From positions 1 to 58,988 of the forward strand of contig QXWO01000008.1 in assembly GCA_009911035.1 (NCBI GenBank): DNA of 58,988 bases, in the 5' to 3' direction. Position 1 is the first letter of the stretch; each line of letters begins with the position of its first letter. The notes beneath the pieces were generated by a model. That model made no database searches, was not told the DNA's origin, and worked only from the letters and a program-made list of their open reading frames with translations. The translations under genes were made by a program, and so were the position numbers. Positions 8,101 to 17,718 of the stretch are shown here, piece by piece. This stretch comes from Lachnospiraceae bacterium (GTDB taxonomy: Bacteria; Bacillota; Clostridia; Lachnospirales; Lachnospiraceae).

Positions 8101-9644
8101 TGTTCCCCTGCCTTTCTCCTAAACAAGTAATAAGTAAATTCCACTCCCTCATGATACCAAGGCTCCTGGGCTGCCAGCTCATACTTGTCCCAGACTGCCT
8201 CCGGGTAGCTGTCCCTTGCAATGATATAATCGGTCTGCCCTTCCACGATATAACGCTCCTGCTCTTTTTGCACATCGTTAATAGCAAGAGTCTGTGTCTG
8301 GAACCAGCGGCAGGAAGGCACAATGTCACACACTGTGTAAAGCCCTGCGTCCAGACACCCAATGTTAAGCAGGGTAGGGTCCTCTGTTTCTTCTACAATT
8401 TTCTTGAATTTATACAAAAAGATATCTTCCTTTTTTTCAGACATATAAGGAATATTTATGGAAACCAGCCATATGATGCCCAGACTAATTACAAGAGACG
8501 CTGCCCCTACAAGCCAGCCGGGTACGGCAGTCGGCGTCTCCCCAGCCAAAGACGGAATCCTTTCCAGTCCCCATTCCAGAATCTGCCCCAAAAGCGCTGC
8601 GCCCGGGATTGCAAAAACCCCCAGAGGCAGTGCATAATAGGGAAGCTCCGAGCCCCCCACATAAATTCCCAAAAACAAAAAGAAGCATAATGCCAGCATC
8701 AGAAAACGTTCCAGCCACTTTCTCCCTCTGCCTATAATAAACCAGACCACACCCGGTACGACAAAGGCAAAATAAACCATATTTTTGCGCATGACCCAGT
8801 AAAGAAGCTTTGCCAGTGTATAGATCCGCTCCCACAAGGAAGGGCCTTCCCCGTTTAAATTACTGTAGACAAACACATTAATGTACACATATCCCCAATA
8901 CCATTCATACAGTCCATGGTTTCGGCCGAAATAAATCACCCAGGGGATAAAGGGCACTGCCATTCCAGCCAAGAATATAACGCATCCCTTCACTGCTCCC
9001 CAAAAATCTTTCAGAACAAGAAAGGAAAAGGCCACACACATCATCCAGGCAAAGAAAAAACCAAGGGAAGTAAACTTGATATTGGCAATCATCCCAGCCA
9101 AAATCCCTCCTGTAAGAACCGTCCGCCATGGCATTTTTTCTGCAGGGTATTTATTTTTAAAATAATCCAAAACAAAATACAGCCCCCATATGAGAAAAGG
9201 CAGGTTGACTTCCTCTGCACTTCCTCCCCAATAGAAACTGTAAGAGCTTATAATGACTGCAAGGGTCAATGGACTTAATGCAAGGGCCGTGCCCTTTTTC
9301 ACATAAAGGCACAGAATCCGGCAGATTCCTGCCAAATCAAAAGCCGCAAGCAGAACTTCAAGGAGGAACACGCCTGCAAAGGTAGTGTGAGACACCAGAT
9401 AAGCCAGGCCGTAAAAGAAATACAGGTACATCCCTTTTTGGTCAAATACATCCCTGTAAGGCATTTTTCCGTTAAAAAGAGCTTTTCCCACAGAAAAATA
9501 ACTGTTTGCATCATTCCAGTTATTGCAGGGATATAAAAAAGAAGAACGGGATGCCAGCATAATAAGCAGGAATGCCGACGCCAGCAGGTATGCTGCCGCC
9601 GGGATATCCTTACCTTTAAAGATTGCCTTACACTTTTCAGTCAT
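8097..9644 (-). CDS. GT39-like (GT-C) membrane glycosyltransferase
   Basis: This 515-residue protein has about ten membrane helices and a C-terminal outer domain (~390-515). The first outer loop carries WNDANSYF and MPYRDVFDQKG, resembling the acidic loop of PMT/ArnT-type enzymes, which transfer a sugar from a polyprenyl-phosphate donor on the outer membrane face. The frame is open 25 codons further upstream, but AGGAGG lies 6 bases before the ATG at 9644 and the extra residues are not membrane-like, so I start there. It is in the same operon as DUF4956 and DUF6077. Acceptor and donor sugar unknown. Confidence 0.7.
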   Translation of the reverse strand: MTEKCKAIFKGKDIPAAAYLLASAFLLIMLASRSSFLYPCNNWNDANSYFSVGKALFNGKMPYRDVFDQKGMYLYFFYGLAYLVSHTTFAGVFLLEVLLAAFDLAGICRILCLYVKKGTALALSPLTLAVIISSYSFYWGGSAEEVNLPFLIWGLYFVLDYFKNKYPAEKMPWRTVLTGGILAGMIANIKFTSLGFFFAWMMCVAFSFLVLKDFWGAVKGCVIFLAGMAVPFIPWVIYFGRNHGLYEWYWGYVYINVFVYSNLNGEGPSLWERIYTLAKLLYWVMRKNMVYFAFVVPGVVWFIIGRGRKWLERFLMLALCFFLFLGIYVGGSELPYYALPLGVFAIPGAALLGQILEWGLERIPSLAGETPTAVPGWLVGAASLVISLGIIWLVSINIPYMSEKKEDIFLYKFKKIVEETEDPTLLNIGCLDAGLYTVCDIVPSCRWFQTQTLAINDVQKEQERYIVEGQTDYIIARDSYPEAVWDKYELAAQEPWYHEGVEFTYYLFRRKAGEQ

Positions 9645-9720
9645 CTGCGTCCTCCTAATTCCAGTTCCGCAACCGCCCTTCCAATGCCTTTGACCGTCAG
9701 AAGAATCTCTTAGAAACATT

Positions 9721-10395
9721 TTATCCCTTCACTTCGCCATCGTGGGCCAGCAGGGATACTGACACAACTTCCTTAAGCGCCGAAAGCCTGTCCAAAAGTT
9801 CCTTTTCATTTTTAGCCTTTACTTCCAATATCATGTCCAGCCCGCCTGCAGTAATATTTTTGGATTTTAACTTATAGCCTCCTGCTGCTTCCTTTACAAT
9901 GGGAATGATCTTATCCTCCGCCTCCTTCGTATCTGCATTAATGATCAGAAGGTACGGACTGATTCTTACAGGTAGTAAATCCAAAACCAATATTCCCACC
10001 GTCACCAGAACTGCCAGGATAATGGCAACCTTGTAAAGCCCTGCCCCGCAGATAATGCCCGTGCCGATAGACCAGAACAAAAACAACAGATCCATGGGAT
10101 CTTTAATGGCTGTACGGAACCGCACAATGGAAAGGGCCCCAACCATACCAAGGGATATTACAATGCTGGACTGCATGGCAAGAATGATCCCTGCCGTCAC
10201 CACAGAAATAATCGCCATGGAAATATTAAAGCTTTTGAAATAAAACGCACTTTTCGTTACCAGCTTATATACAAAGAAGATGTACACCGCAATCAGAAAT
10301 GTGATTGCAAGCGTAATAATTATTTTGGTGGTTGAGAGATCTGCATAAGAAAACCCCTCCATAACTGATTTCTTTATAACATCGCTGAAATTCAT
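9721..10395 (-). CDS. DUF4956 membrane protein (first module)
   Basis: This 224-residue protein has four membrane helices in the first ~145 residues and a cytoplasmic C-terminal domain (~146-224) ending in SVSLLAHDGEV. The signature MVGALSIVRFRTAIK-D-P lies at about 79-95 and is identical in the second copy at 17719 except for D/E. DUF4956 genes often adjoin VTC-domain genes, as here. By analogy with the membrane part of yeast VTC, it may form the pore or anchor through which polyphosphate made by the VTC protein leaves the cytoplasm (inference). The RBS is GAGAGGA before the ATG at 10395. Confidence 0.8.
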   Translation of the reverse strand: MNFSDVIKKSVMEGFSYADLSTTKIIITLAITFLIAVYIFFVYKLVTKSAFYFKSFNISMAIISVVTAGIILAMQSSIVISLGMVGALSIVRFRTAIKDPMDLLFLFWSIGTGIICGAGLYKVAIILAVLVTVGILVLDLLPVRISPYLLIINADTKEAEDKIIPIVKEAAGGYKLKSKNITAGGLDMILEVKAKNEKELLDRLSALKEVVSVSLLAHDGEVKG

Positions 10396-10474
10396 AATTT
10401 TATCCTCTCTTTAATCTTGTCTTTGTTTCGTTTATCCATCGGCAGTTTTACCGCCCTGGCCAAACCTTTTACAC

Positions 10475-11155
10475 CTAAATATTCTTATAATTTCTTGAAA
10501 AATAATATTTGGAAAAAGCAGTCCTTTGCAGGGAGCCGGTCTCAAGCACCCCGGCAATATACTGGGGAAGCAGTTCGTCATACTTTACTTCCAGCACATG
10601 ACAGCCCCTGGGAAGCAACGGTACTCCCGTAAATTTTTCTGCAAGAAATCCCTGAATATTTTCACTTCCGCTGATATTCCTGTCAAAGGTGACCCTCACA
10701 TTTCCCCTTGGCTCCACAAACGCCGTCCTCTCATATTCTACAACGGATACCGGATGCATGCCAGCTATTTTTATCCGGGCATACAATTCTTTTTCCAGCT
10801 CCCCGGCCCCCGGCTTTAACCGCACCAGATCCCGGGACATATAAGCAAGGCATTCTTCCTGTGAAATTCTCCCGCTTATTTTTCTGGTCATTCCACGGTA
10901 CTTCATCTTTTTTTCCAGCTTGATCACCCCGGTGCTGCCATCATAAATCCTTATCCGGTATTTTCTCCTATTATCAATGCCGTCCTCGTTTTCACGCATG
11001 CAGGAATCATCCAGATCATCAAAATACAGACTCCTGACACGGTAACTTTCTGCCTGCTGATGACTGTCCTGCCGCATCAGCGGCCTTAAACGGTATCTGA
11101 TGATTTCCAATTCCCTGTCGGAAACCAGAAATTTCAATTCATGCCTGTATTCCAT
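10475..11155 (-). CDS. VTC-domain polyphosphate polymerase-like protein (first module)
   Basis: This 226-residue soluble protein is a single VTC tunnel domain. Expected family features are present in order: YRHELKF at the N-terminus, VRSLYFDD, NRRKYRIRIYDGS, IKLEKKMKYRG, VVEYERTAF, VRVTFDRN, and LEVKYDELLP. The basic strands line the polyphosphate tunnel, and the Glu in the EVK strand is the usual metal ligand. In yeast Vtc4 this domain polymerises polyphosphate from ATP. It lies between a CotH kinase gene and DUF4956, with 60-80 base gaps, in one operon. Active polymerase is likely from the motifs; product and use are not known. Confidence 0.85.
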   Translation of the reverse strand: MEYRHELKFLVSDRELEIIRYRLRPLMRQDSHQQAESYRVRSLYFDDLDDSCMRENEDGIDNRRKYRIRIYDGSTGVIKLEKKMKYRGMTRKISGRISQEECLAYMSRDLVRLKPGAGELEKELYARIKIAGMHPVSVVEYERTAFVEPRGNVRVTFDRNISGSENIQGFLAEKFTGVPLLPRGCHVLEVKYDELLPQYIAGVLETGSLQRTAFSKYYFSRNYKNI

Positions 11156-11215
11156 TCTTCACCTCATCCATGCCATCTTCCTATATCGCGCCCTGCCGCA
11201 AAAAGGGGAAGAGAT

Positions 11216-12766
11216 TTATTTTACTCGCAACTGCTCAATATACGCGTCTAAAAAGTCGATTCTTTTATCAATATATTCGTAAAGATAACTGTCCTGCCAG
11301 TATTCCCCCTTAGGCGGCCACTTCTGCCGGTTCCTCGCATAAGCCCCGGAAGAATACAGGTACTCAAATTCTTTATCTGCCTTTGCAGTCAAAGTCTCTT
11401 TGGTAATAATGCGTTCCCGGAGCTGCTGCCAGCGTTCCGCTAAAAGCCCGCCTATCTCCCTGGGATTGCGCTGGTATAGCAGGTATAGGTCTGATGTCCA
11501 TCCGTCCTCTGCATCAAAATTCTTTTCCTGGAACCTGTTAAAGTTGCAGTTATTATCGTCAATCCATGAATTCCCCCAGGTCATATTCAAATCCCATGGA
11601 ATCTTAATGAACTGATAACTGCCATCTCCCTGATAGTCTGCCCAGAAATAAATGTTTTTCATGTTGTTGTCCATACCGCAGATCAACAGATTAAACAAGG
11701 TATAATCCACCGCATTTTCTATATTGAGGATTTCCTGCCCCTCCCCGAAGCTCCACGGTTCCTCAAAACAGAACATAGAGGTCCACTGCCGCAGCGGCTC
11801 CCAGTCGTCCATCTCAAACTCCTTGGGATATTTCAACTCGAAAGCAGGTGACATTCCTTCCGTCAGTTCACGGTAGAAATCATCTTCACCCGGATTTTGC
11901 GGCTCACAGCATTTATATAAAATATCCTTCTTTCCTAAATTCAGCGCCTTCTTATCCATCCTCTCGGAAAGCCCGTACACTCCCAGATAATGGTTGTCCA
12001 TAAACAGTTCCACATATTCCATGCTGATTCCTTCGTCATGCTCCACAGAATTGTCCGCCGCAATATCCCGCCACACACTGTACGACAATTTATTATGAAT
12101 CAGCCCCTCATCATCATAAAGCCCATGAAGTATCCAGTCGTCATCCCTGCGCATCCCCAGAAAAGAGAGCTTTGTATCCGTAAGGGTCAGCCTGTAGCTG
12201 GATTTTTCATAATCCAGGGAGGTAGCTCCCCGCAAATGCCACTGGCACCGGGCAGTCTGACATCTGGCATTGCTGTGGTACTGGTCGTAAACCTGCAGTG
12301 TACCATAAGTTATCCCTGTGTCCGTGATATCCCCCGATGAGATTTGGACTATCGGCATTCCGGTAAAATATACATTGTACATCCAGCATCTGGCATCCCT
12401 GATCCAGAACAGCCGGGCCACTTTATTTTCGCCCATAGCTCCCGGCTTGTCCTCCAGTACACTGTCCTCCATAAAATACAGCTCTCCATCAGGCACATCC
12501 AGCTTCCCGTCAAAGCTTTCCTCCGAAAGGTTCTGGGGAACCAACAGCATGTTCTGGTCAGCGTCATATGCAACAGTGCCGCCGTTTATAGTTATCTCCG
12601 GTTCCATAAAAGCATCTTCCCTGCCCACGCACAGAGCATCAATCTCGTCCATGGGAAGCACTTCTGCCCCCATGATCCGGCTGTCAAACCGTTCCGCTAT
12701 CTTATTAAAATTTACATAAATACCCAGAAATACCACGGATATTATTATAAACCATATTTTCTTCAT
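11216..12766 (-). CDS. CotH kinase-family protein, membrane-anchored (first module)
   Basis: This 516-residue protein has one N-terminal signal anchor (~5-20), with the rest outside the cell. CotH-family blocks seen: RGATSLDYEKSSYRL, DDDWILHGLYDDEGLIHNK, YVELFMDNHYLGVYGLSE, and FIKIPWDLNMTWGN in place of the WDFD block. Bacillus CotH is an atypical protein kinase that phosphorylates spore coat proteins; here a surface protein or glycan substrate is likelier. It closely resembles the 596-residue CotH at 21090. ATG 12766 has GGAAGG 8 bases upstream. A TTG at 12787 with a GGAGGAG site is an alternative adding 7 residues. Confidence 0.8.
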   Translation of the reverse strand: MKKIWFIIISVVFLGIYVNFNKIAERFDSRIMGAEVLPMDEIDALCVGREDAFMEPEITINGGTVAYDADQNMLLVPQNLSEESFDGKLDVPDGELYFMEDSVLEDKPGAMGENKVARLFWIRDARCWMYNVYFTGMPIVQISSGDITDTGITYGTLQVYDQYHSNARCQTARCQWHLRGATSLDYEKSSYRLTLTDTKLSFLGMRRDDDWILHGLYDDEGLIHNKLSYSVWRDIAADNSVEHDEGISMEYVELFMDNHYLGVYGLSERMDKKALNLGKKDILYKCCEPQNPGEDDFYRELTEGMSPAFELKYPKEFEMDDWEPLRQWTSMFCFEEPWSFGEGQEILNIENAVDYTLFNLLICGMDNNMKNIYFWADYQGDGSYQFIKIPWDLNMTWGNSWIDDNNCNFNRFQEKNFDAEDGWTSDLYLLYQRNPREIGGLLAERWQQLRERIITKETLTAKADKEFEYLYSSGAYARNRQKWPPKGEYWQDSYLYEYIDKRIDFLDAYIEQLRVK

Positions 12767-12792
12767 GCGCAAAGCCTTCCGTAACAAATCCT

Positions 12793-14736
12793 TTACTCCT
12801 CCACCGCCCTGAAGAATCCGAACTTCCTCCCGTTGTACTCCATTTCCTCATGCAGGTAAAAGCTATCCGTCAGCCCCGGATAATTTGACTGCATATAATG
12901 AAGGCTGTCCAGAGAACAGAAAAACCACTCTTCATCCTCCAGCGCATATCGGATTTCTTCCATGGTGTCCAGAGGCATATTTAGATACGACCATTCCGTG
13001 GAATGCAAATGGGTATCCCTGTCTATCATGGACATCAGTTCCGGGACACCCTCCCCGAAAGAAACCGCATCAGGAGGTATCTGCACGTATACATACTGTG
13101 CAAATTCTATCAGTTCATCCCTCTTCCAGACAGTCTCCGCCGACTTCTTAAAAGCTCCCGGCATAGAGTAAATACTGTCGAAGGCCATGATAAACAAAAT
13201 CAGCGTGGTTACTACCCGCAGGGAAAGAAAAACAAACCGGCCTGGTATTGCAAACAAAGAGTCCTTTTTCTGTCGCCATTCCAGATAAACATCCTGCCCT
13301 TTTTGCAAAATGGACGCCTGCAGAATCAGCATTAGAAACATAATAATGAACATACTGCCCTCGGCAGGACGATTGATATAGTAAAGCATCAAAACAAGGC
13401 TCATCATCCCCAGAAAAAAGTAATACGGCTTTAATCCTTTTCCTTTTTCGTCCGCAGAAGGAAAAAGCGCCTGAAACATTGCCGGACAAACAGCCCCCAG
13501 GAACAGCACCGCCGTCCCCACCCACGCATGGGTCACATCAGGAAGCGTCAGCTCTATTTTATCAATATAATTTCTGTCTGAAATCAGCGGAAACATGAAT
13601 TCCCTAAAGTCCAAAACGGCGCCCCCTGCCACCAAATTGTATCCGGTAACCGCCATATAGGCCAATGCAAATGGCAAAAGCCCATGAACTGCCAGTTCCC
13701 GTATCAGCAGCAATGCTTTCTTTACCGAAAATGCTTCTCCATCCAGAATCTGTTCCATCCACCTGAAAAGGGCAAAAGACAACATAGTGGCAATTCCCAC
13801 TTCTGTCGACCAGATGAAAGAAAACATATTCATAATAACTGCCAGCACATTGTATTTCTTTCCTGTCTTATATTCCTGCAGTGCAATCGCCGCAAGTATC
13901 ATAGGAAAAATCATACGATGTGGATGTACCTGTAAATAGACCCCTCCCTGTAGAATCATAAAGTACTCCTCGCCAATGGCAAACATGGCAAGGTAGAAAA
14001 TCAAATCACTTTTAGCAAAATAATTTAAAATATAAATGAATAAAAGAATGGAAATCCCGGCCAGAACCGCCGATACAATAAATATTCCCGTCAGATAATC
14101 CACATGAAAACACTTATGCAGAAATTTAAGGACAGGCATGAAAATAATCCCGTAATGCCCGTAAAGAGACTGCATATTTTTGCTGTATGGTATCAGCCAG
14201 CAGGCATTGATAATGCTATTTGTGTATGCATGGCTGTGATAAGTTCCACCCTGAATATCCTGAAATATATTGGGCGCATAAAACTGGACAGATGTCCCAA
14301 TTGTAAACAGCAATGCTGTGACGGCGCGGATCCCCTTTCTTAATTTCAACCTCTTTTCTCCCTGTTCCTTCCGCAAGATAAAAAGACAAACAGCCACTCC
14401 GGCTGCCATCAGTCCAATCCACAAAGGAAATGGAAAATATCTGCGAATAATCTTTCCGTCTAAGGGATGCTCTGCTTTTGGTTCATTGATATAAAATAAA
14501 ATCATCCAGACTGCAAGCAGAATGACAGCAGAAATACTCCATATTTTCTCCTGTGCCGGTTTTCCGTCAGTCTTTTGCATACCTATAATAAAATATGCTA
14601 ATATGGTTATACTTACAAAAATAACACAGGCTGCAACAAAAAATTCCATATTGTGCAGCGGGGTCACAGGCCGCATCATTGCAAAAATAATAAAGCCAAC
14701 ACTCCCTATTAAAAAACTTTTTAACTCTTTTACCAT
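12793..14736 (-). CDS. Large GT-C-like membrane protein, first gene of the leftward operon
   Basis: This 647-residue protein has about 12 membrane helices and a C-terminal outer domain (~540-647). A long loop near 155-185 (GGTYHSHAYTN) could be the outer acceptor/donor loop of a GT-C glycosyltransferase. No clear named family was recognised. It is first in the operon 14736 to 3284 and lies just downstream of a good promoter (14796-14824). GGAGA precedes the ATG at 14736. The CotH gene follows after a 26-base gap. It may be a glycosyltransferase or a polymer-handling membrane protein; I favour the former only moderately. Confidence 0.65.
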   Translation of the reverse strand: MVKELKSFLIGSVGFIIFAMMRPVTPLHNMEFFVAACVIFVSITILAYFIIGMQKTDGKPAQEKIWSISAVILLAVWMILFYINEPKAEHPLDGKIIRRYFPFPLWIGLMAAGVAVCLFILRKEQGEKRLKLRKGIRAVTALLFTIGTSVQFYAPNIFQDIQGGTYHSHAYTNSIINACWLIPYSKNMQSLYGHYGIIFMPVLKFLHKCFHVDYLTGIFIVSAVLAGISILLFIYILNYFAKSDLIFYLAMFAIGEEYFMILQGGVYLQVHPHRMIFPMILAAIALQEYKTGKKYNVLAVIMNMFSFIWSTEVGIATMLSFALFRWMEQILDGEAFSVKKALLLIRELAVHGLLPFALAYMAVTGYNLVAGGAVLDFREFMFPLISDRNYIDKIELTLPDVTHAWVGTAVLFLGAVCPAMFQALFPSADEKGKGLKPYYFFLGMMSLVLMLYYINRPAEGSMFIIMFLMLILQASILQKGQDVYLEWRQKKDSLFAIPGRFVFLSLRVVTTLILFIMAFDSIYSMPGAFKKSAETVWKRDELIEFAQYVYVQIPPDAVSFGEGVPELMSMIDRDTHLHSTEWSYLNMPLDTMEEIRYALEDEEWFFCSLDSLHYMQSNYPGLTDSFYLHEEMEYNGRKFGFFRAVEE

Positions 14737-14795
14737 TTACAAATCTCCATGCTGTACCTAAAACTATTCTTACTCATTCTGTGCCAAACATAGTT

Positions 14796-14824
14796 ATTGT
14801 ATCAATTAATATAGTAACTGTCAA
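14796..14824 (-). promoter_or_regulatory. Strong sigma-A-type promoter of the leftward operon
   Basis: On the minus strand TTGACA (14819-14824) and TACAAT (14796-14801) are separated by 17 bases, about 60 bases upstream of the ATG at 14736. It should drive the nine genes down to the terminator at 3228. Confidence 0.75.
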
Positions 14825-14844
14825 TTTTAGCATATTGTTAAACG

Positions 14845-14873
14845 TAGACACTTTTTTTATTCTATGTTACAAT
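14845..14873 (+). promoter_or_regulatory. Promoter of the rightward FAD oxidoreductase gene
   Basis: TAGACA (14845-14850) and TACAAT (14868-14873) have a 17-base spacer, 74 bases upstream of the ATG at 14948. It is divergent from, and only 20 bases away from, the leftward promoter, so one regulator could affect both. Confidence 0.65.
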
Positions 14874-14947
14874 ATCTAAATACATATGAGCATCATATAT
14901 GGACATCCTCCATAATGATTTCATACAGGAAAGGTGGATATAACAGT

Positions 14948-16522
14948 ATGAAGAAAGCACTTGTCATAGGCGCAGGTCCCGCGGGTCTTACAGCCGCTTA
15001 TGAACTTCTGACAAAATCAAAGGACATTGAAGTTACTGTATTTGAGGAAAGCGACTGTTTCGGCGGTATTTCCAAAACTGTTAACTATAAAGGCAACCGC
15101 ATGGATATGGGCGGGCACCGCTTTTTTTCCAAAATTCCCGAAGTCAATGCGTGGTGGGACAAGATGCTTCCCATGCAGGGTGCGCCTACGTACGATGATA
15201 TTATCTTGAAACGTACCATGCCCCTTAAAAAAGGCGGCCCCGACCCGGAAAAGGAAGACCGGGTCATGCTGACCAGACACCGCGTGTCGCGCATTTATTT
15301 TAATGATGATTTTTATGACTATCCTATTTCCTTAAAGCTGGAAACCCTAAAAAACTTTGGTTTTCTGACTACTATGCAGGTAGGATTCAGTTATCTTGCA
15401 TCCCTGATCCACAAGAAACCGGAAACCAGCCTGGAAAACTTTTATATCAACCGTTTCGGCCGGAAGCTGTATTCCATGTTTTTTGAGTATTACACCGAAA
15501 ACCTGTGGGGACGCCATCCCAGCGAGATCGACCCTTCCTGGGGGGCACAGCGTACCAAGGGAATGTCCATTATGGCAATCCTTAAGGATATCATCGAAAA
15601 GAAGTTGAAAAAGAAAAACCGCAAGGTAGAAACTTCTCTCATTGAGGAATTTAAATACCCTAAACTTGGCCCCGGCCAGTTGTGGGATGTAACAGCCAGC
15701 GAAGTGGAAAAGCTCGGCGGCACCATCATCAAAAATGCGAAAGTCATTAGGATACACAAAAACAGCGAAAACCTGATCACCTCCCTCACTTATGAACAGG
15801 ACGGACAGGAATATACCATGGAAGGGGATTACTTTATTTCTTCCATGCCTGTAAAAGATTTAGTGGACGGAATGAACGATGTTCCCAAGGAGGCTGCACG
15901 GATTGCAGCCGGACTTCCTTACCGTGATTACATGACACTGGGTGTTCTTGTACCTAAAATCAATCTGGAAAATAAAACGAACCTTAAAACTGTCAGTAAT
16001 ATCGTGCCTGACTGCTGGGTATATGTGCAGGACAGAAATGTAAAACTAGGGCGCTTCCAGATTTACAACAACTGGTCCCCTTATATGATCAAGGATTTGG
16101 AGCACACGGTCTGGATCGGCCTGGAATATTTCGTAAACGAAGGGGATAAATTCTGGAACATGACCGAGAAAGAATTTGCCAAAGTCGGCATTTCGGAAAT
16201 GATGAAGCTGGGGCTGATCGACGACCCTAAAGTGGTTCTGGATGTCCACATGGAAAAAGTTAAGAAAGCCTACCCCGCTTACTTTGACACCTATGATGAA
16301 ATCGACACCCTGATTGCTTACCTAAGCTCCATAGACAACCTTTACTGTGTAGGCCGTAACGGACAGCACAGATATAACAATATCGATCATTCCATGGTGA
16401 CATCTTTTGAGGCTGTAGGAAACATTTTAAGCGGCCGAAAGGATAAATCCAACGTCTGGAACGTAAATACTGAAAAAGAATACCACGAGGAAGCTGAAAA
16501 AAATCAGGCAGAAGTGGATTAA
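14948..16522 (+). CDS. NAD(P)/FAD-dependent oxidoreductase, amine-oxidase/UGM-like
   Basis: This 524-residue soluble flavoprotein begins with a Rossmann fold ([13 protein letters not shown], residues 7-19) and carries the second signature MGGHRFFSK at about 55-63, as in UDP-galactopyranose mutase and protoporphyrinogen-oxidase relatives. FAD binding is very likely. Relatives are common beside glycosyltransferase genes, but the substrate, perhaps a nucleotide or lipid-linked sugar, is not established. I start at ATG 14948, which begins the nucleotide-binding strand and has an AAAGGTGG site 10-11 bases upstream; a 28-codon extension lies over the transcript leader. It is a single-gene unit with its own terminator. 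Confidence 0.75.
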   Translation: MKKALVIGAGPAGLTAAYELLTKSKDIEVTVFEESDCFGGISKTVNYKGNRMDMGGHRFFSKIPEVNAWWDKMLPMQGAPTYDDIILKRTMPLKKGGPDPEKEDRVMLTRHRVSRIYFNDDFYDYPISLKLETLKNFGFLTTMQVGFSYLASLIHKKPETSLENFYINRFGRKLYSMFFEYYTENLWGRHPSEIDPSWGAQRTKGMSIMAILKDIIEKKLKKKNRKVETSLIEEFKYPKLGPGQLWDVTASEVEKLGGTIIKNAKVIRIHKNSENLITSLTYEQDGQEYTMEGDYFISSMPVKDLVDGMNDVPKEAARIAAGLPYRDYMTLGVLVPKINLENKTNLKTVSNIVPDCWVYVQDRNVKLGRFQIYNNWSPYMIKDLEHTVWIGLEYFVNEGDKFWNMTEKEFAKVGISEMMKLGLIDDPKVVLDVHMEKVKKAYPAYFDTYDEIDTLIAYLSSIDNLYCVGRNGQHRYNNIDHSMVTSFEAVGNILSGRKDKSNVWNVNTEKEYHEEAEKNQAEVD

Positions 16523-16530
16523 ATGTAATA

Positions 16531-16579
16531 CAGAAAACGGATAGCACGCTTCGCGGACTATCCGTTTTCTGTTGTTTTC
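16531..16579 (+). terminator. Terminator after the FAD oxidoreductase
   Basis: CAGAAAACGGATAG and CTATCCGTTTTCTG form a perfect 14-bp stem around a 13-base loop, followed by a T-rich tract. It lies between convergent genes and may also stop leftward transcripts, though the T tract on that side is poor. Confidence 0.8.
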
Positions 16580-17559
16580 TATTTTCTAAATAGAGACTGC
16601 CTTGCCCCGTGGCTAGCCTCCCTGTTTCTTAAGGTATCATCCACCACATCCATCCGAAGCCCTGCGTCAATGAAATCGCAGTATTTACAGAAATCATAAT
16701 CTCCCCGGCTTGTCTGAATGGCCTTGCGCAGTTTCCGATATGCCTGACTGTTCCAGGCTTCTTTCAGGGGCGTCACATTCAAATCTGCCAGCGTGGTTGC
16801 TTCAAAGTTATCGCAGCAACAAATTCCCATCCGTCCGTCCGGGAAAATAAACATATCCGTATACGGCATCAGACAGGTTTCCTTAATGACTTTCTGTGTA
16901 TTCTTCTTGTTAGGCGCACTTCCTGCCCGGTTGGTCAGCACCGCATCCATATACCGCATTTGTATCAAAAGCTCCACATCCTGAAACTCTTCCGAATGCG
17001 CCTTTGCATAATCAAAAATTTCCTGCACATTTTCATGAAGCTTCATATCCCGGCAGTAATTATTGATAATCAACTGGTCAACATAAGGGATAATCTCCTT
17101 TACCTTGTCCACCGTCAGCAAAAGTCCGTTGGAAGAAAGGAAAATAAAGCTGTTGGGGAGCTGTTTTCTGCAATACTTATGGAATTCTACAATCCTAGTA
17201 TCCAGAAAAGGCTCATTGTTTCCATACAAAGTCAGATGTCCCTTATATCCCCAGTCCCGAAGCTGGTCAATAATGCTATAAAACAAATCATCTTCCATCC
17301 GCTTATAAGGGCGCTTCTCCGCATTCCTGTTTGCCGTGCAGAAGGAGCAGGTGCTGTTGCACCTGTTGATCGTCTCAAGATTCACCACCAGCGGCATAGG
17401 CACTTTATCATTCTTCAAAAAATAATCTATATATTTTTTCTGCAATTTATTTCTGGTCAAAAACTGAAGCTTTAAATAGCTTTCCGAAGAAAGTTTGGGA
17501 AACCTCTTTTGAAGATTCCACCCAAGAGTTCCCCCAAAATTATGAAACTTAACTGACAT
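16579..17559 (-). CDS. Radical SAM/SPASM enzyme
   Basis: This 326-residue protein has the radical SAM cluster motif CNSTCSFC (CX3CX2C, ~residues 67-74), a GNNEPF segment after it, and a C-terminal Cys-rich SPASM-like part (CLMPYTD, GICCCDN, CKYCDF). It should bind two or more Fe-S clusters and act in the cytoplasm under anaerobic conditions. SPASM enzymes modify peptides or sugars; here a sugar or lipid-linked substrate is likelier because no small peptide gene adjoins. AGGAGA lies 5 bases before the ATG at 17559, so I reject the 10-codon extension. It is last of the second leftward cluster. Confidence 0.8.
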   Translation of the reverse strand: MSVKFHNFGGTLGWNLQKRFPKLSSESYLKLQFLTRNKLQKKYIDYFLKNDKVPMPLVVNLETINRCNSTCSFCTANRNAEKRPYKRMEDDLFYSIIDQLRDWGYKGHLTLYGNNEPFLDTRIVEFHKYCRKQLPNSFIFLSSNGLLLTVDKVKEIIPYVDQLIINNYCRDMKLHENVQEIFDYAKAHSEEFQDVELLIQMRYMDAVLTNRAGSAPNKKNTQKVIKETCLMPYTDMFIFPDGRMGICCCDNFEATTLADLNVTPLKEAWNSQAYRKLRKAIQTSRGDYDFCKYCDFIDAGLRMDVVDDTLRNREASHGARQSLFRK

Positions 17560-17718
17560 TTTATTCTCCTTTTCAGTCCATATCAACATTTATTTATCTT
17601 TTGTTACAATCATTTCCAACTGTATCATCATAACATCTTCTTAAAACTACGTCAACTGACATACCTTTTCTGCACAGCCGGCTTTTACACCCATGTAGAT
17701 ACTCTCTGGCCCGGTTCA

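Noticed and set aside
14864-14947. 28-codon N-terminal extension of the FAD oxidoreductase
   Set aside because: It overlaps the -10 element, has no RBS, and the nucleotide-binding strand begins at the ATG at 14948.
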